Below, in pieces: positions 20,168 through 30,800 of a stretch of DNA of 64,000 bases. The position numbers and the translations under genes were made by a program. Origin of the DNA: Pseudocercospora fijiensis CIRAD86 (taxonomy: Eukaryota; Ascomycota; Dothideomycetes; Mycosphaerellales; Mycosphaerellaceae); the NCBI RefSeq assembly GCF_000340215.1, contig NW_006921537.1, positions 4,233,646-4,297,645 on the forward strand, written 5' to 3'. The notes beneath the pieces were generated by a model, which worked only from the letters and a program-made list of their open reading frames with translations, ran no database searches and was not told where the DNA came from. Position 1 is the first letter of the stretch; each line of letters begins with the position of its first letter.

Positions 20168-21345
20168 ATGCCCCGTCCAGCTGGAATCTTCGACTCCGCC
20201 TCTTCTCCCACCACCGCACACAAAGAATCCTTACCACTCCTCCGCCTACGCACGCCTACACACGCCTACGCACCGTCACCGCCCCCAACGCCGCTTTCAA
20301 CATCCTCGAAGCCCATCTCAACAGCCCTTCGCAAGCAGGAACCGTGGCAAATCGACGGAATGGCGCGTCTAAGTTACAGTAGTAAAAGTAGTAATGACCA
20401 ACGCAACTCGAGCACCGAGTCTTCGCGCCGCTCCAACACCCAGGCCAGCGCATACGTCGTCGACGCCAGCACTATGGCCCTGACCGGCTTCCACTTCTCC
20501 TCCACTCCAGGGGGACAAGCAGCGGGGTGGTATGTACATGCACAACATCGCCAACAACCACATGCAGGAACAAACTATATACTGATGCCACATGTCTAGG
20601 TGGGTTTGAGGCCCCTCCAGGAGGCGTACCATCACCACCGCCGTCCCCGGACGCGGCGCCCGCAGGCCGACTCAGTCTACGTCAGCGCAAGCGTTCGACG
20701 GACGCCGCTCGTCACATCATGGAAGAGTGTGAGAGACTCTTCTGCGAGACACTGAAGACCACTTTCTTGGTTGAGAAGGATGTTGGCCTTGAGGACTCGC
20801 TGATGATGGACTTGCGAAACACACATGTCGGCAGCAAACCTATTCCGCCCCCGCACCAGAGCACCACCATCGCGCATGGTCAGCCAACACCCTCAGCCTC
20901 ACCGGATGGCCGCAACTATCCAAGCGAGAGAGGACTGATCACGAAATATGTCGAGATCTGGGACTACGTGGCAGGCGCAAGGTTCAGAGGCTTCGTTGCA
21001 GAAAAAGAGGACATGGCCACCATGTGCGTCTTCTTCGACAAGGACGTTGTCGGAATGTACTTGAAGCCCGGGTAAGCTTTGAACCCCATCCGTTTTCACA
21101 TGACTAAATTCCACTTGCTGACATATCTCAACAGACTCATGTCCTTGCTTGAACTGGCTAGCAGCGATCATTTCGATTGCACCGACATCGTCATCTGCAT
21201 TGACCGAAGCGCCGACTCAGAGGATTTCAAGGACCTCATGCGGTCATTAAACTGGGTCGGTTTCGAACTGACTATGCTTGAGGCATGGACCGGCAGCGAA
21301 GGCTGCATTAGCGACCGCTACGTTTTCCTTGGCATGGATGTCTAA
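20168..21345 (+). CDS. OAZ1: Ornithine decarboxylase antizyme, expressed by +1 programmed ribosomal frameshifting
   Basis: Frame 1: exons 20168-20529 and 20600-20606 (123 codons), stopping at TGA 20607-20609. Frame 2 (+1): 20608-21071 and 21135-21345, 224 residues plus stop. Introns: 20530-20599 (GTATGT..TCTAG) and 21072-21134 (GTAAGC..GCTGAC..ACAG). Frame 2 carries the antizyme domain: YVEIWDYVAGARFRGFVAEK, MCVFFDKDVVGMYLKPG, LMSLLELASSDHFDC, IDRSADSEDF, WVGFELTMLEAWT and SDRYVFLGMDV at the end. Antizyme binds ornithine decarboxylase monomers, blocks polyamine synthesis and drives proteasomal degradation; high polyamines raise the frameshift rate. Frame 1 is Ser/Thr/Pro-rich as in other fungal antizymes. 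If intron 1 is retained, frame 1 ends at TAG 20597 before the shift site. Confidence 0.93.
20604..20609 (+). promoter_or_regulatory. +1 frameshift site GTT TGA of antizyme
   Basis: After splicing, frame 1 reads TGG TGG GTT TGA. Skipping one base at the TGA moves the ribosome into GAG GCC CCT and the antizyme domain. A shift at a sense codon followed by UGA is universal in antizyme mRNAs. The exact slippery codon differs by lineage; GTT here is what the sequence gives. The site lies only 4 bases into exon 2. Confidence 0.85.
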
Positions 21346-23615
21346 TTGGAGCACGATATATTACGGGTGGAGTTCGGAAAGTTTTGCATTAGGCTGACTG
21401 TTGCATATAATGCAACCAGGGCTGTTCATGCAATGCGGGACAGCAGAGCCAGGAATATGAAAGTTCGCAGTTCATGGTTGGTGCGTGGCTTAGGCAGGTC
21501 AGGCGGAGTTCAGTACTTCACATGCCAGTTTTCAGGTCGACAGTGGGTGGGTCTATCTGTTCACATGCAAGCAGGAAAGCTCCGTTGCAGATAGGCCAGT
21601 GAATCGAAATTTGGAAATTCTTACTCTGCTTAGGTAGGCGCCTCTGAAGTCTGCCGGCCGCACGAGCACTTCTTACAGCCTTTGGCCTGGTTACGGGGAA
21701 TCTACGGCAACAGAGGCTAGATGTCAATACTCTAAAGAGAGGCTATACTGGTAAGCAGCAATGCACGCGCTCTACGCTTAATGCCCCAGACTAGCCGACT
21801 ATCTACGACCTGCGGACCTACCCTCGTACTGTATAAAGCAAAGTCGTTTGTATCGACGTGTCCTGAATGCTGTCAGATAGTGTACAGAACCACTTTGCCT
21901 ATCTTTAAATTCCGGAGACCGCAGGTAGGACTGAATGCCCATGCCATGCCCATGCCTTTTCGAGGTCTTAGCTATGCTCAAGAGATCGCTGTCTGCCATG
22001 AAACTGCTTGTGAGCTTGCTCTCGCCCAAGCCATGCATCCAATACCACCACGGAGCATCTTTTTCCAGCTAGCGCAGCTTCGAAGTACTTGGGACCTGAA
22101 CGTGGTCTTTTCGCTTTGGCTCATTTCTTCTGATCGCGGAATCACAGTCACTTCCCGCCAAGTATAACCAAGGCTTTGGTCCAAATCTGTGAAAGGCATT
22201 CAACCAACCAGCATGTCCCGCACAGGTTGGGTGAAGGGATCCGTAAGCCTAGTGGGTTGACTTCACGTACTCAAATATCTTCAAGGCTACTGAGAACGGA
22301 AATCACACTTGGTGCTGCTGGACTCGAATCCGGAATGGTCCGCACTTGTATAGTCTGGGAAGTGGATGAGAGGTAACGTTACTTACTGGAAGTTTGCAGT
22401 CTATGCTCCTCATACAGCCGTAATAAGCCGTGATAGATAGGTAAGTCCCAGATCTGCAAATGTCCATGCCACACGTGTGGACGTGGATGTTGTCCTCGCA
22501 CTTCTGCTAGACCTACGTGATTCTCAGGCGCTCGATGTGACTTCCTTGCACGCACCTTGCCATGATCTGCTAAGAAGTGGTATTTCTCATCCTCCCTGCT
22601 GACACAAGGAGAGTGCGGTATCATTTGAAATCAGACTGCAGAGGGTGCGTGTTATGCCCGTCGTTGCTTGCGTTCTATCAGGAAGGGGCTGGAATGGAGA
22701 TAGTGCGAGGTCAGAAGAACGAATGGTAGTTTCTTCCTGGTGCTGGTGGTTTCCTCACTTCTTACTGCCACTTTTCGAAATGGAGAGGAGAGGTTCAAGG
22801 GAAAGAAAAACGACTTTTTCAGAGCACTCAAAAGCTACCCACTCTTTCAATCAGCTCACAATCATCACGCTTCGTTCAGGCCATATATCACACAGCATGC
22901 CAATGCCGCGATCTTGTAATACTAGCCCTTCTTTTCCGCTCGCTTGCTGTTTCCGCTCTCATCCCAACGCAACAACACAACAACACGCTCATGTCAATCA
23001 TGTGGTGCATCCATATCCTCATACGCATGCCTCTCGATCATAGATCCCTGGAAAGAATCCTGGCCCTCTCCCTGACACATCTACTTCATTCCAGAAGACG
23101 TCCCAAAGCAGTAAGCTGGAAAGATTCCAAATAAGCCGTTGCTGATCAAGTCCAAAAATCAAGCTCCACTTGGAGGGCACCCGTGCTGATGTATTAGGGT
23201 CATCCCGCCTTTTCTCCCACAAAAGAGGAGCTGCTTCGAACAATCGTGGAAATAAAACCAAGGAAAGTGCAAGGTAAGCCAAATCAGACGTGGTTGAGGG
23301 CAGATGGAGTATCCGTCGGTCGCGTGCGTCTCCGTATTACGCTGATGGTGTAACTTTGACGTTCCAGAATGGTAAATATAAGAAAAAAAGAACGCTGGTT
23401 TATGTGGTATTGTCGTTCGTCCGTGATATCCCGGTCATGGTTCATCGTGAGTTCCGGTTTAGTGTCGTGGTCATGAATCGTAAAGTCCGGTGAAAGTTAC
23501 AATTGGCGACGTGGGTGAACATAAGAAAGAAAAAAGGTCGATACTGGCGCGACCCTTGGCGTGTGCGCTATCGTGGAAAAGTCGTACGGCCGTGAGATCT
23601 CAAATTACGTGGTTG
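21346..23615. other. Intergenic region between convergent antizyme and stuA
   Basis: About 2.27 kb with frames of at most 132 codons on either strand and no recognisable domain. An 87-codon minus-strand frame at 23019-23282 has a hydrophobic start but no other support. Bases 23290-23600 are low in GC with A-rich runs and look like 3' untranslated sequence of stuA. No tRNA or RIP signature found. Confidence 0.5.
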
Positions 23616-25833
23616 TTACCTTCTGACGCCGCCGGCTTTGACTGACTGAGGTTGGCTGATCGGACGAGGCGCCATAGTGGGATCAGTGCGTTGTCTCTTG
23701 AGATTATCGGCGGCACTGCCAGGCCTGTTGTATGGGTCCTCTTGATCGTCGGCCTCGCGCACTCGCTTGTTATTGGCGTTGAGCACGCCGTTGACGGCAG
23801 GGTACTGAGGCGCCGGGTGGTAACCGGAATGATATGCAGAATCGTGACCATTAGGCGCGCCAGCTCGGGCATCGTTGCTCATGACGTAGTTCAAGTTGCT
23901 CGATGGCAATTGCGCTGGTCGCTGAGGGGTATCGTTATAGCCGGTGTAGGTGCTGGTCGTGCGTGGCGTTGCAGAGCTCGGAGCTCCATTCTGATGCGGC
24001 GAGTGTGTCATCTCAGGCGAGATCTGAGCATGAGCCGAGTGCAGGGGTCCTGACGCTGCGTTAGGTTTGTAATTGTACGATTGTCGTCTGGCGTCATAAG
24101 ACGCACTAGTGTGGGTATATTCACCCTCATGCTCTCCATCAGCGTCTTGGTGGCTGTTGTAGCCATCATGAGGCTTGCTCTCGCCATGCTCGTTTTCAGC
24201 GCCAGCGCGTGCTGGCGGACCCATTTCGGTCTTGACACCGCCGGGGCTGGCCTGCATGCCACTATAGCCGCGATTCATGCCACCAGGTTGCTGACCGTAC
24301 TGCGAACTGTACGAGCCAGGTGCAGAATATGGCTGGCTCTGGTATTGTGGCTGGCTGGTTTGGTATTGTGGGATACCGTGTGAGTGACCAGGAGAAGGAG
24401 CAGCTAAGGGGGTGGTTGGCACAGTTCTTGCAGACATGCTAGTTTCAATGGAAAGAGGCTGACCTGATTGAATCGGAGCACCTGCTCCTCCGTACTCGTA
24501 TGTGCTTCCTGCGTTGCCCATGCCCATTGTCAAACCCGAAGCACTGGTCGGTGGTGTTGGAAATGTATGGGCTCGGTCAAGACCTGGTCTGCCCGAGGCT
24601 GGGTAGGGTGCGATGGAGTGCGGCGGCTGTGGAACGCTAGCACCGATAGGGGTTGATATCGAGTGATAGTAGGTAAGAGCAGGCGGCTGCGTGCCTTGCG
24701 GAGTGCGCATGTATTCTTGCTGTTGACCGGGATCTCGTCTCGCTGCCATAGCGGCATTGCTGATGCTTTGACGCGCCTGGTTCGCAGGGTAGTAGAGCAG
24801 GGCACCAATGTTATAAACAAATAGAGGATACAGGAGCTCGGTGATTTTCTCCTTGTTGGCGAAGTCCAGCGCGCGGTCGAAGGGAATCCTGCAGCCATTA
24901 GTATAGCATCAAAGAAGAGCACCGACTCCATACTCACCAAACACCCTTGAGATGCATTGGACCAATCTTGACAACGTGGCGTGTCTTTTCGCTCTTGAGA
25001 ATACCGTCTCGACGTCCTCGAGTCATACCAGCAACATTGAGAAGCTTGGTGCCGTTGATCATGTGGTTGTCCTCACGTCGCGCAACACAAACACCATTGG
25101 CCTCCACCTGGAAGCACAAACTGCCTTCGTCTTCCCACAACGTCGCGGTGACTCGAGGCTTCATACCCGGCGGTGCGATCTGGCCGGTGGTGTCAAACGA
25201 CTGCTGGAATTGCTGATTGCCGCCAGCAGAAGGTGGACCGGCGTTTGACTGCATTGTCGGAAGAGGCAATGAGTTTTGTGGAACCATGGGTCCAGCCATC
25301 GAGGAAGTCACGGGATGACCCGCAGACATGGGCGGCATTGTGCTGTATGAGTACTGGCCGTAAGCTTGAGGCGCGTAGTTGTGCGTGGCGGGTTGCAGGG
25401 CTTGCGGCTGGCCATAGTTGGAATACTGCGGCATGCCTGCTGGTGGAGGCGCTGGCTGGCCGTAGCCGTCCATGTGTGGCTGCGGTTGATTCATAGCTGG
25501 ATAGTTCTGTGCAGGAAATGGATGCGAGTGTGTGCGAGAGTGCGCAGACGCTGGAAGGGCCGAGCGTGGAGACGGCGTCTGAAACTCGCCGGGCTTGCTG
25601 GGGTCCAGGGAAGGTGCGAACGACGTGTTGGAGTCGTATGACTGATTGCCAATGGAATTGCCACTGGAAGAACCAGCCCGAGGCGACGATCCTACGGACG
25701 AAGCGCTCGTCTGCTGTTGATGCTGCTGCTGAGCGTCGTGGGAGAAGGGTGGGCGGTCTCCGAACGAGCTTTGCGGCACAAACGACGCTGAAGTCCACTG
25801 GCTGTCGTTTCCTCGGGCTTGAAAGTGGGACAA
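23616..25833 (-). CDS. stuA: APSES transcription factor StuA
   Basis: Two exons, 25833-24938 and 24888-23616, joined across a 49-bp intron (GTGAGT..TACTAATGG..GCAG) give 722 residues. The intron splits the APSES DNA-binding domain right after LKGVW. The domain spans about residues 223-335: [58 protein letters not shown] | [23 protein letters not shown]. Both flanks are Gln/Ser/Pro-rich. A bipartite basic nuclear signal (NNKRVRE..DNLKRQR) is near the C-terminus. StuA is a bHLH-like regulator of conidiophore development, morphology and, in plant pathogens, virulence and secondary metabolism. The intron position within the DNA-binding domain is typical of StuA orthologs. Upstream lies an unusually long gene-free region. 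Confidence 0.96.
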
Positions 25834-26328
25834 GGGTGGCAGCGCCAGCTTTACGGTTGTCGCGAGGCAACAGAAACTCGACGAAGCAGCCGAGCTCAGT
25901 GCGTCACGAGATTAGGCGCAGGTCGCGATGTGGTCGTTGCCGTCGATGAATATCGCCTCACTAGAGGTGAATAGGGCGGATCCTTGGTGATGTCGTAGGC
26001 GTAGATGGGCGCTGCAGATGGCTTCGTGAGGTCAGATGTTGTCGTCAAGCAGTGGTGTCGTTTCCGTGATTGTCGTGAAGTGGCCGGCCGGCGCAAAAGG
26101 CGAACGGATGTCGTCTATGATGCTCGCTGCTAACAATGACGCCCAGGATCCAGAAGCAAAAGCACCGCAGTGACAGACGCCAAAGAAGTCGTTAATGCAA
26201 GGAGTCGTACAGTCGTAACAGTCGTAACAGGTCGTGGGTCGTGATCAATGGCGCCGTCCACTGACACTGACTGACCTACGCGCACTCAAGTCAGCAATGT
26301 GCGCGCGACGATGGTGGTGAAGAGGACA

Positions 26329-26354
26329 GGGCAGGGCAGGGCAGGGCAGGGCAG
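26329..26354. repeat. (GGCAG)n pentanucleotide microsatellite
   Basis: About five copies of GGCAG, read directly. Confidence 0.9.
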
Positions 26355-26812
26355 CGCGTATGGGCGGGAGCACTGCACGACGGCGACTACAGACGCACCC
26401 GGTGCTCTAGGAAATGCAATGCATGTAGAGTGAGCAGCGGTTCGCGCGAGGGAGGACGGTGGGGAGCTTAGAGTTGAAGGCCTGCGGAGGCTGGGTGGTT
26501 GGAAGCTAGAGCCGGGCGAGGCCAGCAGCGTGCAGGAGGGTGCAGGAGGGTGCGGGTGCAGGGCGGGACGTGCAGCACGGCTGGCGGGAGACGAGCCAGC
26601 CAGCCAGCCAGAGCGCGCACAGGTATCGCGAGGCGCTAAGCCGCATCGGACGGGCGAAGGCGAGAGGAGGTGGGTCGAGTGGAGCCTGGGCGGGCGGCGA
26701 GAAAGAAAAGCGCACGTACCTGAGGTGATGTTCTGAGCCGGCGCGCGGGCAAGCGGGCGAGGGAGCGTGAGCGTGAGCGTGAGCGCGGCGTGGTGGTGAT
26801 GGTGATGGATGG

Positions 26813-26840
26813 GCGATGCGATGCGATGCGATGCGATGCT
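26813..26840. repeat. (GCGAT)n pentanucleotide microsatellite
   Basis: About five copies of GCGAT. Confidence 0.9.
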
Positions 26841-26951
26841 GGAGCGTACCGTGCGGCGGGAGATGCTGGGCGGCGACGGTTGAGCGCGTGTATGTAGCGG
26901 TGTTTTGCGCGCACGCGGCTCGTCCTCGTTTGCAGCGGCAGTCAGGTACAG

Positions 26952-26980
26952 TGCGCTGCGCTGCGCTGCGCTGCGCTGCA
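26952..26980. repeat. (GCGCT)n pentanucleotide microsatellite
   Basis: About five copies of GCGCT. Confidence 0.9.
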
Positions 26981-27130
26981 GACCAGGCACCGGTGCAGAA
27001 ACACGCTGCAGCGGTGTGGATGGTGAGGTGGACCAGATCAGTCAGAGCCGGCCGTCACAGTGCCGCACAACAACAATACCACAACGACAACAATAATGCC
27101 CCTGCTGTTGCCGCTGTTCAGCGGGCGGTG

Positions 27131-27205
27131 GTGCGATGCGATGCGATGTGATGCGATGCGATGCGATGCGATGCGATGCGATGCGCGATGCGATGTGCGA
27201 TGAGC
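27131..27205. repeat. Long (GCGAT)n pentanucleotide microsatellite
   Basis: Roughly fourteen GCGAT units with a few variants (GTGAT, GCGCGAT). Same unit as the tract at 26813, about 300 bp away. Confidence 0.9.
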
Positions 27206-27764
27206 TGCTGCGTGAGGGCGGGCCGTTGCGCGGTTTCTGCTCTCACACGCAACAAAGATGCAAGGGAGAAGGCGACACCTCGTGGAGCTGGAGCTGCGAG
27301 TATGTATAGTAGCGGAGCTGCAGCAGTGCAGGTGGCAGGCAGGCAAAGCGCGAGCGTGAGCGCGAGCGCGTTTGGTTTGGCGGGTTCTGGCGGCCGTGGC
27401 AGGCAGCGTGCAGACTGCAGCTTTGAGAGCGGCGAAATGGGCTTTTTCGCTTTTGCTGAGGCACGAGGATTCTATGGAGAGTGCAAGGCCAGCGATGGTG
27501 CAGGGATGGCTGCTGTAGCCGCAGGTGGGGGAACTTGCCAGAGGGTGGCTGGCCAGCTTGCGTCGTTGCGTCGGTTGGAATGCACTGCTGATCGGCCCTC
27601 CGCTGCTGGCTGCTGCTCACTCTGCGACAACTACTACTAATGATCTGTTGATGTGCGCCGCGCCCGGCACCGCTGACCCTCACTCGCCACTATCCTCGAC
27701 GCGATGTGCTGATGCTTCTCTGCGCCCGGCGCTTGCAACAGCGCGTGAATGCTATCGTACTTCA

Positions 27765-27802
27765 CTACCCTGCCCTACCCTACCCTACCCTACCCTACCC
27801 TC
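27765..27802. repeat. (CCCTA)n pentanucleotide microsatellite
   Basis: About seven copies of CCCTA, one with CCCTG. It resembles but is not the CCCTAA telomere repeat. Confidence 0.9.
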
Positions 27803-30800
27803 TATTACGCTTTACCACGCCCGCCCGATCGCAGGGAAGCAGACCCCGGAGGCCGCGCCAGGGAAGCAAGCTCTGCGAGTGTGAGTGATGATGATGCGAT
27901 CCGGAAGTGCGGCGTTGGTTCAGCGACAAGCAGCCTACAGCCACAGCCGCACCGGCATCACAATTGATATCGATATCGCCGGCCGGCGGCTGCTGCTGGT
28001 GCTGGCTGCTGCTGGCAGCTATGATCCTTCCTACTGTAACAACATAACCTTTGTTCCGGCTAGCGCTCGCACCATCAAAACACCCTCCGGCCTTGCCTTG
28101 GCTCGCCGGCTAGCCCAACGTTGTTGTAAGAACTACGTAAACATTGGGACTGCTGTCCTGCCCTCTCGGCACCGAATGAGTCGTCGTCCCATCGACGTTA
28201 CTCGCACAATAATAATGGGATTTGCTAACTTAGCCGGCTACGGCCACGGCAAATGCTATTTTTGACTCGTGCACGGTCGGAGACATGGCCATCGCTCCCC
28301 CATGATTCTTCGCACTTCCTGTGCACCCACGAGTACCTCTGGCGACGCCCTGTGTCCAGATCGGAATTGTCACGTCACGGTCGGATCATCATGCACAGCG
28401 CTTGCTCAAAAGAGTCGAAACGCTCGGCGGACGCAACAGGCCAGCCAGCGAGCACGGGCCGCAATGCTCACTGAGATCGCCAGCATCAGACCCAACGCTT
28501 TCTTCGGCAGGCCAGCGCCTACATACTACTGTACGCTTCGCTGGCTGGCTGGCTCCGCTGGCCGCACACGTTGCAAGCCCTCACTTGATTCAGGCCGCCG
28601 AGTGGATGGCGGCTGCGTGGGCTGGCAGGAAAATTGAGAGCCGCCGCGTCGAGCAGCACAGCGCCCTGTGCCATTGGTTCACGGCCCTAGTATCGGTCCG
28701 CTCTTTTTTTGTGGGAGTGGCGCTATCTGCCAGTCATCTCTGCCTTGGCTTACCCAGCTACCCATGTCACACCGACAAGGCTCTCGCTCCTCTGGCGATA
28801 GAGCCAAAAACGAATCCCTGGTCCGAAGGGATGCCTCTCGCTCCTCCTATGCGGGCGCAGCAGGCACGGGGCAGAGAGGCGAGGCGATGCTCTCGTCAGG
28901 CGCACTGCCAGAAAGCAAAGTCATTGTTCACGCGATCTGCCAGCGAAACAAGACCGTCGAAACATCAGCAGCAGAGATGGCCATCATGCACAATGGCGGG
29001 AAGCAGAGCGGATCCCGTTGGAGAAGATACGGGAGCTAGCAACACCTGCATCCGCAATGCATGTGATGCAGCATGGCTCTAAAGCGTAGTCGACGCTGGG
29101 GCCAACGTGGATAACAGCACCACACGACGACAAATCGTTCTCGCGCTCTTCCAGGCTCGCTCACGCTCACGCCTCAACAGGTCGTGATGCCTGTCCGTCG
29201 AGCTAGCGCAGAGGCATTGAGTGAGGTGGAGCTGGCTGGTCGCTACCGGAGCGGAGTTTGCCAGGTCGTCGAATCCGAGACGAAAAGCAATATTCACACC
29301 CCGGGCTGCCGCGAAAGCGAAATGGCCCCGGCGAACCACACTGCCAAAAACGCCTTTCGAATGGCAGCCGGCCACGTCGAGCAGTGTGGGCAGTCTAGGC
29401 AACCTTAAAAAACGCCACACTCGGCGGGCAGTCGCACACGCATTCCAGGATAAGTATGGCGTCCACCCCGTCCTATAGGCGTGCGCTCCTGCCTGAAGAG
29501 GGAGCTGGCAAGGGGAAACGGCTGTGCACCACGTCAACGCATTATTTGCGATGTGGTCATCGTGGCCGTGGGCCGTGGCATAATAATAACAATAATGTGC
29601 ACGAGGTGCCGGCATGCTGAAAAAGCATCCACATCGCACCAGGACCAGCCAATGTCGATCGCGGCGGGGTCACTTCTCACCGCCAGTTCCTGCTCGCGCT
29701 CTATCTTTTTGATTGGATCTCGCTGCAAACGAGGCGATCCAATATCCACGAGTGTCACGGGGGGCGGGCATGGATGGGCATGGCGATGGGGACGCTCACC
29801 TGTCCAACACACTTGTCTCGCAGAGGGCAGCAGGCGAGGAGCTGGTGTCGCCTTGCCACGAAAATCTGAGACAACTCGGCATGCCATTGCTATTGTTCCT
29901 GCCGACTACTGACCTGACCAGGTCATCTCGTCCTGCCTGTGCCGCCTGTCTCGCCTGTCTTGTTGTCTCAGTCTCCAGCATCGCTGCTGCTCCCCAGATC
30001 TTCGCTGCGCAGGTGCGATCTTGCTTGTGAGGCTAGGTGCTTCCGCAGCGCCGCGCAATCTCGTACTTCACGGCAGCGGGCGGCCTACTCTTGCACCATG
30101 CAGGGCAGAGCAGCCAGCAGGCAGTCGGACATGGCATCACGTCCTGCACAGCGCCTCGATCCGGCGCACTACAATGCCAGGGACCCTCCAAAGCCTTACT
30201 GTAGTCGTTCTACGAAGAAAATAGCCCCCCATATAAATTGATGGATATCGAACCGCTGACTCGAGTCCCGATGGTATGCAAGGAGCGCTTCCTGCCTGTG
30301 TGACGCCGACTGCCTGTGTGACGCCTCCGGCCTCGTGTCACGCGATCGGGTATCGCAACGGCGCAACTGACTCGCCTCTCGGGACAATCCACTTCAACCT
30401 CTGGAGAGCCGCAATGCAGGATTCGAACAATGCCACCCTCTTGGGCATGGTCTATGTCGTTGGCGACACCAAACCTCGCGGTGTGCTGACTCGGAGTTTC
30501 ATCGACCTGCGTTTGCTGCAATAGAACTTCTCACCTAAGATTTCGGCCTCAATACAGGCGGTGACCTCGCCACACCAGCAGAATGGCAACAGAAAAGCAT
30601 CTCCCGAGTTTCTTCAGCTTCATGGTCCCTGAATGTGTAATCCTACCCGTCGGCATGGCGGGGGAAGTGAGCTCTGACTCTTGCATACACCCGCTACTTT
30701 GGGCATCAATACACGTGCTGAGCGTAAAAAGGCGAGTTTGATCGTCTGAACATCAAACAAAGTGGTCAAGGGCTTCATGAGGCTTATGGAGGCCCCGGCT

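Noticed and set aside
22310..22350. tRNA gene suggested by a GGACTCGAATCC-like B box
   Set aside because: The T-arm does not pair properly, and no A box or acceptor stem fits on either strand.
23019..23282. 87-codon minus-strand frame with a signal-peptide-like start
   Set aside because: Hydrophobic start alone is weak; no family, no splice context, and it lies in the stuA 3' flank.
26286..27683. Long frames on both strands (up to 234 codons) in the microsatellite region
   Set aside because: They consist of translated simple repeats and occur in overlapping frames on both strands.
27753..27802. Interstitial telomere repeat
   Set aside because: The unit is CCCTA (5 bp), not the CCCTAA hexamer.
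28321..29082. 253-codon plus-strand frame as a gene
   Set aside because: Overlaps several other frames in GC-rich DNA, with no domain, no conserved-looking segment and Trp/Arg/Ser bias of random sequence.
30395..30420. tRNA T-loop-like GGATTCGAAC
   Set aside because: Flanks do not form a T-stem and there is no cloverleaf.
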